Counted from the stretch's first letter, positions 9,511 through 18,748 are shown. The stretch: 64,000 bases of DNA from Nocardioides daejeonensis (GCF_003194585.1 NZ_QHKZ01000001.1:62001-126000); one strand, 5' to 3'. The notes: a model not told the origin generated them from the sequence alone. Program-made: numbers and translations.

Positions 9511-11808
9511 GTGACCTCCGACCAACGGGCGCTGCGCACCGCGGCAGCCGACACGCGGGTACGACGGGCGTTCGAGGAGGCCGACCCCCCGTCGTACGGC
9601 GTCAGTCTGGTCGCGGTCGGCGGCTACGGGCGCGGGGAGCTGGCTCCGGGCTCGGACCTCGACCTGGTGTTGCTGCACGCCGACGATCTGGCACCGACCC
9701 CTGGTGGAGGCCTGACGAGCCAGCACTCGGACGGCCCGCTGCTGCCCTCACTGGCCGAGGGGATCTGGATGCCGTTGTGGGACGGACCGCACCGGCTCGA
9801 CCACGCCGTCCGCTCGGAGACCGGCATGCGCGAGGCAGCCGCGGCCGACCTCCGGGTCGCCTTGGGCGCCTTGGACCTGCGCCACGTGGCGGGCGACCCC
9901 GGCCTCACCCTCCGGGTACGTACCCGCCTGCTCGCCGACTGGCGGCGAGACGCACGGCGACGGCTGCCGGAGCTGGCCGCCCTGATGGCTCGTCGCCACG
10001 CGACGGCCGGCGAGCTGGCGCATGTCGCAGTGCCCGACCTCAAGGAGTCCGAGGGCGGTCTCCGCGATGCCGGCATCGTGAAGGCGCTGGTCGCGACCTG
10101 GCTCGTCGACGCGCCGCAGGCCGACCTGGAGCCGGCACGTCGCCTGTTGCTTGACGTACGAGACGAGGTGCACGCACTCTCCGGTCGCTCCAGCGATCGA
10201 CTGACGCCCGAGCTCTGGGCAGACCTCGCTGTGGCGTTGCGGGTGAAGGACGCCGAGGCTGCGCAGCGCCTGGTTCGGGAGACGGCACGCCGGGTCTCCC
10301 ACCTCTCCCGGCTGACCTGGCGTCGAGTGGACGCACTGCTGGCGCGTCCGACGCGTGGACGGCGACCCGAGCTGCACGCGCTCGGCGGTGGTGTCGCCAT
10401 CTCCCGCGGCGAGGTCGTGCTCGAGCGCGGTGCAGCCCCCGGGCGTGATCCAGGTCTGCTGCTCCGAGCAGCTGCCAGCGCTGCCGAGCGTGACCTGGTG
10501 CTGGCTCCGGCCACGGCGGCGCGGCTGGCGCGGGAGGCGGCGCCGTTGCCCGCGGTGTGGCCGGCGGCGGTTCGGACGGCGTGGATCCGGCTGCTCGCCG
10601 CGGGACCCGGCCTGCGCGACGTCTGGGCCACGCTGGAGGAGACGGGGGCCTTGGCCCGGCTGTTCCCGGAGTGGGAGCTGCTGCGCTCGCTGCCCCACGC
10701 AGCGGCGGTGCACCGGTTCACCGTGGACCGTCACGTGCTCGAGACCTGCGTGGAGGCGGCCGGCCTACTCAGCCGGGTTTCCCGGCCGGACCTGCTGGTG
10801 GTGGCGGCCCTGCTCCACGATATGGGGAAGGGGGACCCCGGGCAAGGTGACGCCGACCGCGAACCCGGGGGGCACGCGGCCTCCGGCGCGCGGCTGGCCC
10901 GGAGGCTGGCGATGCGGTTCGGCTTCACGCCCACGAACGTGGAGGTCATCGAGACGCTGGTGCGGTGGCACCTCCTGCTGGCCGAGACCGCCACCAGTCG
11001 AGACCCGCATGATCCACGGACGGTGGCGCATCTGGTCGAACGCGTGCCTGACCGGCAGACGCTGGCTCTCCTCCTCGCCCTCACCGAGGCCGATGCCCGC
11101 GCCACCTCGGTGAAGGCGTGGAGCTCGTGGCGTGCGGGACTGATCCGCGACCTCGCCGCACGTGCGGACCGAGCCCTCCTGCACCGACGTACGCCCGAGC
11201 CCGACCAGGAGTACGCCGCCGTGACCGTGCCGCCGACGGTGCAGACGGATCCGGGCCGTGTGGAGGTCGAGGTGGTGCGGCAGCCCGACGGCGCACTCGT
11301 GCGGGTCTTCGCCCGAGACCGGGTGGGGCTGCTCGCCGACGTCGCTGCCGTCCTCACCCACCTGCGGATCCCGATCCGGGGCGCACGGGCCTGGCCGCAG
11401 GGAGCGGTCGGCGTCTCCGAGTGGCACACGTCCGAGGATGTACCGGCGGCCGCCGTACTGCGCGAGCGGATCCAGGCGGAGGTGGAGGGGCGGACCCGGG
11501 TGGGAGCCCCCGCGCCGGCTGGCGGAGGAGCGGCTGCGGTCGTGCTGGTGGATCCGGATGCCTCCAGGACGGCGACGGTGCTCGAAGTCCGGACGGCGGA
11601 CCGTCCCGGGCTCGTCCATCGGGTCTGCGCGGCGCTCGCCGGCGTCGGCGTGGCGGTCCGCTCGGCCCACGTCGACACCTTCGGCCCACAGGCGGTGGAC
11701 GTCTTCTATGTCCAGGAGCCGGGCGCCGGACCGCTGGACGCTGCGCGCGCGGAGGAGGCGACTGTCGTCGTACGGGCGGCCCTGGAAGGAGTCAGTGCCG
11801 ACGCGTGA
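9511..11808 (+). CDS. glnD: PII-modifying nucleotidyltransferase/hydrolase GlnD
   Basis: GlnD modifies and demodifies the PII protein in response to glutamine. The 765-residue protein has a nucleotidyltransferase core VGGYGRGELAPGSDLD (residues 37-51, with the SDxD metal ligands), a helical GlnE/GlnD linker, an HD domain (ALLHDMGKG near residue 435), and two C-terminal ACT domains (about 595-660 and 690-765). It is shorter than E. coli GlnD (about 890 residues), as usual in actinobacteria, where the enzyme adenylylates GlnK. The GTG start has a GAAGGAG Shine-Dalgarno site. It follows glnK but behind a terminator. Confidence 0.94.
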   Translation: MTSDQRALRTAAADTRVRRAFEEADPPSYGVSLVAVGGYGRGELAPGSDLDLVLLHADDLAPTPGGGLTSQHSDGPLLPSLAEGIWMPLWDGPHRLDHAVRSETGMREAAAADLRVALGALDLRHVAGDPGLTLRVRTRLLADWRRDARRRLPELAALMARRHATAGELAHVAVPDLKESEGGLRDAGIVKALVATWLVDAPQADLEPARRLLLDVRDEVHALSGRSSDRLTPELWADLAVALRVKDAEAAQRLVRETARRVSHLSRLTWRRVDALLARPTRGRRPELHALGGGVAISRGEVVLERGAAPGRDPGLLLRAAASAAERDLVLAPATAARLAREAAPLPAVWPAAVRTAWIRLLAAGPGLRDVWATLEETGALARLFPEWELLRSLPHAAAVHRFTVDRHVLETCVEAAGLLSRVSRPDLLVVAALLHDMGKGDPGQGDADREPGGHAASGARLARRLAMRFGFTPTNVEVIETLVRWHLLLAETATSRDPHDPRTVAHLVERVPDRQTLALLLALTEADARATSVKAWSSWRAGLIRDLAARADRALLHRRTPEPDQEYAAVTVPPTVQTDPGRVEVEVVRQPDGALVRVFARDRVGLLADVAAVLTHLRIPIRGARAWPQGAVGVSEWHTSEDVPAAAVLRERIQAEVEGRTRVGAPAPAGGGAAAVVLVDPDASRTATVLEVRTADRPGLVHRVCAALAGVGVAVRSAHVDTFGPQAVDVFYVQEPGAGPLDAARAEEATVVVRAALEGVSADA

Positions 11809-11831
11809 TCCGTACGCCGCACCGTGCCGGT

Positions 11832-11837
11832 TAGGCT
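11832..11837 (+). promoter_or_regulatory. Probable -10 hexamer of ffh
   Basis: TAGGCT within GGTTAGGCTGGG matches TAnnnT and lies 40 bases before the ffh TTG start. No -35 was recognised. Confidence 0.35.
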
Positions 11838-11877
11838 GGGACCTCGTCATCCGTCAGGCCAGAACTAGGACACCGAC

Positions 11878-13434
11878 TTGTTCGCCACTCTCTCTGATCG
11901 TCTTGCAGACACCTTCAAGAACCTGCGAGGCAAGGGCCGGCTCTCCGAGGCCGACATCGACGCGACCGCCCGGGAGATCCGGATCGCCCTGCTCGAGGCC
12001 GATGTCGCGCTACCGGTGGTCAAGGAGTTCGTCGGCGCCATCAAGGAGCGGGCTCGCGGCGAGGAGGTCTCGCAGGCGCTGAACCCGGCGCAGCAGATCG
12101 TCAAGATCGTCAACGAGGAGCTCGTGGCGATCCTCGGCGGCGAGACCCGTCGACTGCGCTACGCCAAGAGCGGCCCCACCGTCATCATGCTGGCGGGTCT
12201 GCAAGGTGCCGGAAAGACGACGCTGGCGGCCAAGCTGGCGCTGTGGCTCAAGGAGCAGGACAAGACGCCGCTGCTGGTTGCCTGCGACCTGCAGCGACCC
12301 AACGCGGTCAACCAGCTCCAGGTCAACGGTGAGCGGGTCGGCGTCCCGGTGTTCGCGCCCGAGCCGGGCAACGGCGTCGGCAACCCGGTCGAGGTGGCGA
12401 AGGCCTCCATCGAGGAGGCCAAGCGCAAGCTCCACGACGTGGTCATCGTCGACACCGCCGGCCGCCTCGGTGTGGATGCCGAGATGATGCAACAGGCGAT
12501 CGACATCCGGGCCGCGGTCCAGCCCGACGAGGTGCTCTTCGTCGTCGACGCCATGATCGGTCAGGACGCGGTCAACACCGCCCTCGCCTTCCAGGAGGGC
12601 GTCGGCTACGACGGTGTCGTGCTCACCAAGCTCGACGGTGACGCTCGCGGCGGTGCGGCGCTTTCGATCGCCTCGATCACCGGCAAGCCGGTCATGTTCG
12701 CCTCCGCCGGCGAGAAGATGACCGACTTCGACCTCTTCCACCCCGACCGGATGGCCTCGCGCATCCTCGACATGGGCGACATGCTCACCCTGATCGAGCA
12801 GGCCGAGAAGGCGTTCGACCAGGAGTCGGCGCGCAAGGCCGCTGAGAAGCTCACCGGTCAGGGCGGTGACTTCACCCTGACCGACTTCCTCGCCCAGATG
12901 CAGCAGATCCGCAAGCTCGGCTCGCTCTCCAAGATCATGGGGATGTTGCCCGGCATGGGGCAGTTCCGCGACCAGCTCGACAACTTCGACGAGCGTGAGA
13001 TCGACAAGATCCAGGCGATCATCCAGTCGATGACGCCGGCCGAGCGGGAGAATCCGAAGCTCATCGACGGCTCCCGGCGACTGCGGATCTCCAAGGGCTC
13101 CGGCACCCAGGTCTCCGACGTGAACACGCTCGTCGACCGCTTCTTCGAGGCCCGCAAGATGATGCAGCAGATGGCTCGTGGCGGCGGCATGCCGGGCATG
13201 CCTGGGATGCCCGGCATGGGCGGCGGCAAGCGGTCCGGAGCCAAGCAGCAGGCCAAGAAGGGCAAGTCCAAGCGGGTCTCGGGCAACCCTGCGAAGGCAG
13301 CCAACCAGCGCAAGGCGCAGGCTGAGAAGGCCGCCAGCGCAGGCAACCCGTTCGGCGACCCTGCGGGGATCGACTACGAGGCGGCGGCCGCCAACCTGGA
13401 GCTCCCGAAGGACTTCGGCAAGTTCCTGAAGTAG
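11878..13434 (+). CDS. ffh: Signal recognition particle protein Ffh
   Basis: Ffh (SRP54) binds signal sequences and 4.5S RNA and delivers nascent chains to FtsY. The 518-residue protein has N, G and M domains: GLQGAGKTTLAAKL near residue 106, DTAGRLGVD, TKLDGDARGGAALS, and a Met-rich M domain. The M domain ends in a low-complexity stretch with MPGM repeats (13185-13220) followed by a Lys-rich basic tail. The start is TTG 11878, chosen because the preserved N-terminal sequence FATLSDRLADTFKNLRGKG begins there; only a weak AGGA lies before it. The 4.5S RNA gene was not found in the window. Confidence 0.96.
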   Translation: MFATLSDRLADTFKNLRGKGRLSEADIDATAREIRIALLEADVALPVVKEFVGAIKERARGEEVSQALNPAQQIVKIVNEELVAILGGETRRLRYAKSGPTVIMLAGLQGAGKTTLAAKLALWLKEQDKTPLLVACDLQRPNAVNQLQVNGERVGVPVFAPEPGNGVGNPVEVAKASIEEAKRKLHDVVIVDTAGRLGVDAEMMQQAIDIRAAVQPDEVLFVVDAMIGQDAVNTALAFQEGVGYDGVVLTKLDGDARGGAALSIASITGKPVMFASAGEKMTDFDLFHPDRMASRILDMGDMLTLIEQAEKAFDQESARKAAEKLTGQGGDFTLTDFLAQMQQIRKLGSLSKIMGMLPGMGQFRDQLDNFDEREIDKIQAIIQSMTPAERENPKLIDGSRRLRISKGSGTQVSDVNTLVDRFFEARKMMQQMARGGGMPGMPGMPGMGGGKRSGAKQQAKKGKSKRVSGNPAKAANQRKAQAEKAASAGNPFGDPAGIDYEAAAANLELPKDFGKFLK

Positions 13435-13492
13435 TCAAACCGGCTTGAGGTGATGCCGGCCTCGAAGTGATGCCGGCAGAGTCGCCGCTGGC

Positions 13493-14488
13493 TCAGCTCA
13501 GCTGGATGCTGGAGCTCAGCTGTCCGCCGATGGCCGTCGCCACGTCGATCCCTGCGACGACGGTGGCGGTGAAGACCATGACCGCGGTGCTTCCGGCAGG
13601 GATCGGGATGCTGAGGCCGCTGGTCCTGCACTGGCCCACGTCGCCGATGGCGACGAGCCCCGTGAGCGAGGGGATCGTGCAGATGGCGCCGGGAACCGGG
13701 TACAGAAGGTTGCCGCCCGAGGCGTCCGTGTAGAGCTGGGCAGTGACCTCGACGGTGGAGCCGAGGAGGCTCAGCGCGGTGGTGGTGCTGATGCGTGCGG
13801 CGATGTCGGTCACCGTGGTGTCGCTCGGGAGCACCTGGATCATCGAGGGCTGCCCGGCGTTCGGGAGCAGGTCGATCGACGGGCCAAGAGGTCCGTTGTG
13901 GGAGCTGTTGCCGGATCCCGACAGGGGCAGGACGGCCCGGGTGCCGGACACGCCGCCGAGCGTTGTGGTGAGGGTGCTGGGCATGCCGCTGGTGGCACTG
14001 AGCACGGGGCCGGATCCGGGAAGTCCCGTCGGCCCGGGTGCGCCCGCGGGTCCCTCGGGTCCGGGAGGCCCTGCGGGGCCCGTCGGCCCGGGTGCGCCGT
14101 CCGCGCCCGCCGGTCCTGCGGGCCCCACTGCGCCAGCCTGCCCCGCCGCACCGGTGGCTCCCGGCGCGCCATCGGCACCGTCGGCGCCGTCAGCGCCTGC
14201 CGGTCCCATGGGGCCTGCCGGACCCATCGGACCCATCGGACCCGTGGCGCCGGCCGGCCCGGGCATCCCGACGGGGCCCTTGCCCTTCGAGCTCACCCGC
14301 CACTTCAGGACGGTCTCCGACTTCTTGCACTGTGCGGCTCGGGAGACCACCCGGAGATCGCCGGACTTCTTCGCTGCGCAGGCGACCACCGTCCGATCGG
14401 TCTTGGCAGCCACTGCTGGCGCGGTTGTGGAGAGGGCGACGGTCGCAACGCTGACGCCGACGACGAGGAGACGAGAAAGTCTGTGCAT
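13493..14488 (-). CDS. Secreted collagen-like protein with BclB-type C-terminal domain
   Basis: The 331-residue product has a signal peptide ([20 protein letters not shown], then APAVAA) and a short domain with two Cys (about residues 37-56) typical of actinobacterial collagen-like proteins. It continues with 29 uninterrupted Gly-X-Y triplets (residues 71-157, rich in GPA, GAD and GPM) and a C-terminal domain of about 165 residues. That last domain resembles the C-terminal domain of the Bacillus exosporium protein BclB, for example [20 protein letters not shown] and AVMVFTATV. The start 14488 gives a normal signal peptide; an in-frame ATG at 14527 would put 13 extra residues before it. Role is unknown; a trimeric surface filament is plausible. 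It stands alone, convergent with ffh. Confidence 0.8.
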   Translation of the reverse strand: MHRLSRLLVVGVSVATVALSTTAPAVAAKTDRTVVACAAKKSGDLRVVSRAAQCKKSETVLKWRVSSKGKGPVGMPGPAGATGPMGPMGPAGPMGPAGADGADGADGAPGATGAAGQAGAVGPAGPAGADGAPGPTGPAGPPGPEGPAGAPGPTGLPGSGPVLSATSGMPSTLTTTLGGVSGTRAVLPLSGSGNSSHNGPLGPSIDLLPNAGQPSMIQVLPSDTTVTDIAARISTTTALSLLGSTVEVTAQLYTDASGGNLLYPVPGAICTIPSLTGLVAIGDVGQCRTSGLSIPIPAGSTAVMVFTATVVAGIDVATAIGGQLSSSIQLS

Positions 14489-14558
14489 TCGGCACTCTTC
14501 GGCAACCGCAGGGAGAAGCTGAGACATTCTCGTCTAACGTCTTCCGCGTGATGCGCCG

Positions 14559-14927
14559 ATGAGAACGGTCCTCGTGGTCGATGCCGCCAACGTGGTGGGC
14601 AGTCGGCCCGACGGTTGGTGGAAGGACCGCCCCGGCGCGGCCCGCCGCCTCCACGAGCACCTGATGGTGGCCGACACGACGTACGACGAGATCGTGCTGG
14701 TCCTCGAAGGCGCGGCCAAGGGCGGCATCCGGCCGGGGCGGGATGGCCACGTGCGCACGGTGCACGCCAAGGGCCTCGGGGATGACGAGATCGTCGCCCG
14801 GGCCCGGACCGCGGTCGAGGCGGGGCATCGTGTCACGGTGGTGACCGCCGACCGGTTCCTGCGGGCCCGCGTCGAGGGACTCGGGGCGCTCACCCTCGGC
14901 CCGGCCTGGCTCTTGGACCGCCTCTGA
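14559..14927 (+). CDS. Small NYN/PIN-like domain protein
   Basis: A 122-residue cytosolic protein resembling NYN-domain (PIN-like) ribonucleases. It has an N-terminal beta strand ending in Asp (VLVVDAANVVGSRPDGWW), a central acidic GLGDDEIV motif and a further Asp in VVTADRFLRA, giving the spaced carboxylates of a metal-dependent RNase site. The ending LGPAWLLDRL is also typical of this small family. It is divergent from the collagen-like gene. Its stop is directly abutted by the stop of the opposite-strand gene (TGATCA shared region). Substrate unknown. Confidence 0.7.
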   Translation: MRTVLVVDAANVVGSRPDGWWKDRPGAARRLHEHLMVADTTYDEIVLVLEGAAKGGIRPGRDGHVRTVHAKGLGDDEIVARARTAVEAGHRVTVVTADRFLRARVEGLGALTLGPAWLLDRL

Positions 14928-16076
14928 TCAAGGCAGCGGGATCCGCACCACCTCTCCGTGGTCCGCACACACCGAACACGTCGTGACGTACGCCGCGTGC
15001 CGGGTCGTCGTGACGCCGTACGGCGCGGGAAGGGAGCCGACGACGGTCACCGGCGGCCCACCTGGCACCACGCGCACCAACGAGCCCATCGGGAGGTCGG
15101 TCTCATTGGCGAGGCCGGCGTCGGAGAGCTGCACCGCATAGAGGCGTCCGTGCCGCCACGCCAGATCGGTGACGTTGGTCAGCCCCGTCGCCCACACACT
15201 CGAGTGGCCGCTGGCGGTCACCCGGTGGATCCGCGAGGCCCCGGGCGCGAACGGGAAGCCGGTCAGTTCACTCACATACCAAGCACCGTCCGGCCCGCGC
15301 ACCACGGAGGTCGGGACCGCTTGCATCGGTACCTCGTCGAACGGCGGGAACGGCAGCGGAGCCGTGCCGGGGGAGTCGAAGACCGCCAACGTCCGCACCC
15401 GACCGGAGGGAGCGACCGTGACCAGCGCGTTGGCGCCGGAGTCGGTCACCACGAAGCGAGGCGTGCGCTGGTGATGGCGTGCGTGCCGACGCGCGGAGGG
15501 CGCGAACGACATCCCCGTGGGGTTGCTGTCGGGACCAGCGTGGTCCGGGTCATGGGCCGCCTCGCGGGCGGCCAGGTCTGCCAGCACCCGCACGTGGGAG
15601 TGTCCGAGCCGTCCGGTCACCACGGTGCCGAGCAGTGCCGAGGGGAGGGTGCCGCGCACCGCAGGGTCGGTGCCGAGCCCGATGGTGGCGAACCAGCGCC
15701 GGTTCTTGAGCAGCACATCGGCGGGGCCGATCGCTTGCGAGCCGTCGGCGCCCGCCAAGGAGGGCAGGCCGCGGGCGATCCGATGCTGGCCGTGACGGGT
15801 GATCTTGGTGATCGCGCCGGTCTTTCCGAAGCAGGCCTGACCCTCGGGGCCCTCGAAGCAGGGGCCAGGCCCGCCTGTACCTGCCTCGGCCACCATCAGC
15901 GTGCCATCGTGCAGGTTCAGCTGCCGCGGGTTGTCGAGGCCCTGGGCGACCACGGTCCACGGAGTCCCGGACTGTGGCGCCGCGGTTGCGCCGGGCGGGC
16001 CGGCGACGACGGTGAGAAGGGTCGCCCCGAGCGCCAAGGAGGCGGTGACGGCGAATGCTCGTGCGGGTCGTGTCAT
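14928..16076 (-). CDS. Secreted ScyD/ScyE-family protein (beta-propeller-like)
   Basis: The 382-residue protein has a signal peptide (SLALGATLLTVVAGPPGATAA) and repeats of the kind seen in ScyD/ScyE-like NHL or PQQ beta-propellers: GLDNPRQLNLHDGTLMVAEAG, NPTGMSF, VPTSVVRGPDGAWYVSELTGFPF, LTNVTDLAWRHGRLYAV and PYGVTTTRHAAYVTTC. The start 16076 has an AGGAG site eight bases upstream; a longer form from 16115 lacks one. ScyD and ScyE were named in cyanobacterial scytonemin clusters, but no scytonemin genes are present here, so the name indicates family only. Two Cys pairs suggest an oxidising extracellular location. Confidence 0.75.
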   Translation of the reverse strand: MTRPARAFAVTASLALGATLLTVVAGPPGATAAPQSGTPWTVVAQGLDNPRQLNLHDGTLMVAEAGTGGPGPCFEGPEGQACFGKTGAITKITRHGQHRIARGLPSLAGADGSQAIGPADVLLKNRRWFATIGLGTDPAVRGTLPSALLGTVVTGRLGHSHVRVLADLAAREAAHDPDHAGPDSNPTGMSFAPSARRHARHHQRTPRFVVTDSGANALVTVAPSGRVRTLAVFDSPGTAPLPFPPFDEVPMQAVPTSVVRGPDGAWYVSELTGFPFAPGASRIHRVTASGHSSVWATGLTNVTDLAWRHGRLYAVQLSDAGLANETDLPMGSLVRVVPGGPPVTVVGSLPAPYGVTTTRHAAYVTTCSVCADHGEVVRIPLP

Positions 16077-16167
16077 GGAGAATCTCCTCGTTCGTCTCCC
16101 CAGCCGAATCAGCATGAACCCCTCCGGGACCCGTGCGCATCTGCCAGATTGGCGAAACCAGCCTCGC

Positions 16168-16173
16168 TAGGGT
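16168..16173 (+). promoter_or_regulatory. Leaderless-type -10 of the amidohydrolase gene
   Basis: TAGGGT, then seven bases, then the ATG at 16181. No Shine-Dalgarno site precedes the start. This spacing places transcription start at or next to the A of ATG. Confidence 0.55.
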
Positions 16174-16180
16174 CTCTGCC

Positions 16181-17251
16181 ATGACTGTCTTGCGCTTCCG
16201 GGGTCCGGTGTTGCCTGAGGAGGAGAGCCGCGACGTCTATGTCGTCGACGGTGTGATCACCTACGAACCGCAGGCGGGCGCGGTGACAGCCGCGAGCGGA
16301 TGGCTGGTGTCTGGGCTCGTCGATGCCCACAACCACCTGGGTCTGGAGGACCACGGGGCGATCGCCGACGACGAGATCGTCGACCAGGCGCTGCTGGATC
16401 GCGACGCGGGCGCGCTGCTGCTGCGTGACTGCGGCTCGCCCGCCGACACGTCCTGGGTGCATGGGCGCGACGAGTTGCCCCGTCTCGTCCGGGCCGGCCG
16501 GCACGTCGCACGCACGCGTCGCTACATCCGCAACTACGGCGCGGAGGTTGAGCCGGACGGCTTGGTCGACGCGGTCCGCGAGCAGGCTCGCCGCGGTGAC
16601 GGCTGGGTGAAGCTGGTCGGCGATTGGATCTCCCGTGACGAGGGCGACCTTGCGCCGTCCTTCGGGTCCGACGACTTCGCCCAGGCGATCGAGGCGGCGC
16701 ACGCCGAGGGCGCGCGCGTGACCGCGCACTGCTTCGGTCGCGACGTGCTGCCCGGGCTGCTGGATGCCGGGATCGACTGCATCGAGCACGGCACGGGGCT
16801 GGGCACCGACCACCTGGAGACCATGGTCGCTCGGGGCGTCGCGCTGGTGCCGACGGTGCAGCAGACCGCCAAGTTCCCACAGTTCGCCGCCGACGGACGG
16901 GAGAAGTTCCCCGACTACAGCGCCACGATGGACGAGCTCTACGCGCGACGGCGCGACGTCCTCATGCAGGCATGGGAGGCCGGCGTCGGCATGTACGTCG
17001 GGACCGACGGCGGGGGTGCGGCCCGGCACGGGGAGATCGCCGGGGAGATCGAGGCGATGGTCGCGATGGGGCTCCCGGCAGCGGACGTCGTCGCCGCTGC
17101 CTCCTGGAAGGCCCGTGAGTGGCTCGGCTTCGACGGCCTCACCGAGGGCGCGAGCGCCGACTTCGTCGTCTACGACGCTGACCCGCGTCTCGACCTCTCC
17201 ACGCTGCGCCGGCCGGTCCGAGTGGTGCTGCGCGGCGCCGTGGTCGCCTGA
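16181..17251 (+). CDS. Amidohydrolase-superfamily metal-dependent hydrolase
   Basis: A 356-residue TIM-barrel amidohydrolase of the imidazolonepropionase-like group. The metal ligands are visible in order: DAHNHLG (HxH), a candidate Lys in GWVKLVGDW, AHCFGRD, IEHGTGL and GTDGGGAARHG (Asp). The C-terminal composite-sheet strands end in GASADFVVYDADP, the usual last motif. Substrate (a cyclic amide, dipeptide or similar) cannot be deduced. The start 16181 is set by the leaderless promoter. An upstream in-frame ATG at 16133 would add 16 residues of no recognisable kind. Confidence 0.8.
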   Translation: MTVLRFRGPVLPEEESRDVYVVDGVITYEPQAGAVTAASGWLVSGLVDAHNHLGLEDHGAIADDEIVDQALLDRDAGALLLRDCGSPADTSWVHGRDELPRLVRAGRHVARTRRYIRNYGAEVEPDGLVDAVREQARRGDGWVKLVGDWISRDEGDLAPSFGSDDFAQAIEAAHAEGARVTAHCFGRDVLPGLLDAGIDCIEHGTGLGTDHLETMVARGVALVPTVQQTAKFPQFAADGREKFPDYSATMDELYARRRDVLMQAWEAGVGMYVGTDGGGAARHGEIAGEIEAMVAMGLPAADVVAAASWKAREWLGFDGLTEGASADFVVYDADPRLDLSTLRRPVRVVLRGAVVA

Positions 17252-17259
17252 CCTCGGCG

Positions 17260-17265
17260 TAGCCT
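17260..17265 (+). promoter_or_regulatory. Leaderless-type -10 of the glutathione peroxidase-like gene
   Basis: TAGCCT, then six bases, then ATG 17272, with no ribosome-binding site. Confidence 0.5.
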
Positions 17266-17271
17266 GAGCAC

Positions 17272-17760
17272 ATGACCAGCCTCTCCGACTTCACCGCGAC
17301 CACTCTCGGCGGCGAGGAGCAGCCGCTGTCGGCGTACGCCGATCAGGTGGTGCTCGTGGTCAACACCGCCTCCAAGTGCGGCTTCACCCCGCAGTACGCC
17401 GGCCTGGAGGAGCTGCACCGCACCTACGGCGAGCGGGGGCTGACGGTCCTCGGCTTCCCCTGCAACCAGTTCGCCCACCAGGAGCCCGGCGACGAGGAGG
17501 CAATCGGTGCCTTCTGCGAGCGCAACTACGGAGTGACCTTCCCGATGTTCGCGAAGGTCGACGTCAACGGGCCGGATGCGCACCCGCTGTACCGCTGGCT
17601 GCGCGAGCAGCAGGGCGGTCTGCTGGGCGACCGGATCAAGTGGAACTTCACCAAGTTCCTGATCGGGCGTGACGGCCAGGTGATCGACCGATACGCCCCG
17701 GCGACCAAGCCGGCGAAGCTGAGCGGCGACATCGAGCGAGCGCTCGACGGGCGCGCATGA
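17272..17760 (+). CDS. Glutathione peroxidase-family thiol peroxidase
   Basis: A 162-residue peroxidase reducing H2O2 or organic hydroperoxides, probably with thioredoxin or mycothiol systems rather than glutathione. The peroxidatic residue is Cys36 in NTASKCGFTPQY (Cys in place of Sec), with the conserved GFPCNQF (Cys64, Gln66) and WNFTKFLI completing the catalytic triad. The length is typical. It lies 20 bases after the amidohydrolase but has its own leaderless-type promoter. Confidence 0.9.
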   Translation: MTSLSDFTATTLGGEEQPLSAYADQVVLVVNTASKCGFTPQYAGLEELHRTYGERGLTVLGFPCNQFAHQEPGDEEAIGAFCERNYGVTFPMFAKVDVNGPDAHPLYRWLREQQGGLLGDRIKWNFTKFLIGRDGQVIDRYAPATKPAKLSGDIERALDGRA

Positions 17761-17788
17761 GCCCGGTTTTGGCCCCGCCTGCGACCTC

Positions 17789-17802
17789 TGGCAGAATCCT
17801 CC
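17789..17802 (+). promoter_or_regulatory. Possible -10 region of rpsP, resembling the rplS one
   Basis: TGGCAGAATCCTCC, 126 bases before the rpsP start, is nearly the same as TGGCAAGATTCCTCC upstream of rplS. A -10 of the form CAGAAT is plausible, with a long leader to rpsP. Confidence 0.35.
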
Positions 17803-17927
17803 GCTGAGTCCTGCGCTCTCGGACCCTCTCATCCGGTTGTCGCAGGTCCCAGGAGATGTCCGCCCCGGTCCCCACCTGGCGGTCGGAGGTCTCACCCACA
17901 CACAACTTCCGAGGAGACACCACAAAC

Positions 17928-18422
17928 GTGGCCGTCAAGATCCGTTTGAAGCGCCTGGGCAAGATCCGGGTGCCGCAGTACCGCATCGTCGTCGTCGACT
18001 CGCGCAAGAAGCGCGACGGCCGCGTCATCGAGGAGATCGGCAAGTACCACCCCAAGGAGGACCCGTCCTTCATCGAGGTGACCTCCGACCGCGCCCAGTA
18101 CTGGCTCGGTGTCGGCGCGCAGCCGACCGAGGCGGTCGAGGTGCTGCTCAAGATCACCGGTGACTGGCAGAAGTTCAAGGGACTCCCGGGCACCGAGGGC
18201 ACCCTCAAGGTCGCCGCTCCGAAGCCCGACAAGCTCGAGGTCTTCAACCAGGCTCTCAAGGACGCCCAGAACGAGCCGAAGGCCGCTGCGGTGACCAAGA
18301 AGAAGGCCGAGGAGAAGAAGGAGGAGGCTCCCGCTGAGGAGGCCGCCGCTCCTGCTGCTGACGCTCCTGCTGCCGAGGCTTCCGCCGAGGAGACCCCCGC
18401 CGCCGAGAGCACCGAGGGCTGA
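17928..18422 (+). CDS. rpsP: 30S ribosomal protein bS16 with acidic C-terminal extension
   Basis: S16 is an assembly-critical protein of the 30S subunit. The conserved core ([20 protein letters not shown], then the [10 protein letters not shown] region) covers about 80 residues. The remaining part of the 164-residue protein includes a Lys/Glu patch and an Ala/Glu/Pro tail that is absent from E. coli S16 (82 residues). GTG 17928 is the start, with GAGGAG at 17911-17916. khpA starts two bases after the stop. Confidence 0.96.
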   Translation: MAVKIRLKRLGKIRVPQYRIVVVDSRKKRDGRVIEEIGKYHPKEDPSFIEVTSDRAQYWLGVGAQPTEAVEVLLKITGDWQKFKGLPGTEGTLKVAAPKPDKLEVFNQALKDAQNEPKAAAVTKKKAEEKKEEAPAEEAAAPAADAPAAEASAEETPAAESTEG

Positions 18423-18423
18423 C

Positions 18424-18663
18424 GTGCTCGCTGACGCACTAGAGCACCTCGTCCGAGGCGTCGTCGACCATCCCGACGACGTGACCGTGCGCGACAAGCA
18501 GCTGCGTCGCGGTGCCGTCCTCGAGGTGCGAGTGCACCCGGAGGACCTGGGCAAGGTCATCGGGCGGGGCGGTCGCACCGCGTCCGCCTTCCGCACCGTC
18601 ATCTCGGCCCTCGCCGGCCGGGGCGGTGCGCGCGTCGACTTCGTCGACGTGGATCGTCGCTGA
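18424..18663 (+). CDS. khpA: KH-domain RNA-binding protein KhpA (YlqC family)
   Basis: A 79-residue single KH-domain protein. The RNA-binding GxxG loop is seen in KVIGRGGRTASAFRTVIS. It sits between rpsP and rimM, the conserved place for khpA in Gram-positive genomes. KhpA usually works with the Jag/KhpB protein as an RNA chaperone affecting cell division and envelope growth. The start is GTG 18424, coupled to rpsP. Confidence 0.92.
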   Translation: MLADALEHLVRGVVDHPDDVTVRDKQLRRGAVLEVRVHPEDLGKVIGRGGRTASAFRTVISALAGRGGARVDFVDVDRR

Positions 18664-18683
18664 GCGACACAGATACACAACGT

Positions 18684-18717
18684 CAGTGGGCGCGATCCGC
18701 AAGGGTCGCGCCCACTG
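18684..18717 (+). terminator. Perfect hairpin between khpA and rimM
   Basis: CAGTGGGCGCGA (18684-18695) pairs over 12 bases with 18706-18717 across a 10-base loop, 20 bases after khpA. There is no U tract. It may terminate or attenuate the rpsP-khpA transcript, or stabilise its 3' end. Confidence 0.55.
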
Positions 18718-18748
18718 GCGCATTTCGCCCCCGACAGTGCGCGCCCAT

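Noticed and set aside
13435..13492. Duplicated GTGATGCCGGC between ffh and the collagen-like gene, considered as a regulatory repeat or the 4.5S RNA
   Set aside because: Only a short direct repeat; no SRP-RNA helix 8 sequence (GGAA tetraloop region) was seen.
14928..16076. Scytonemin biosynthesis role for the ScyD/ScyE-like gene
   Set aside because: No other scytonemin gene is nearby; the family is widespread and the name alone does not support the pathway.
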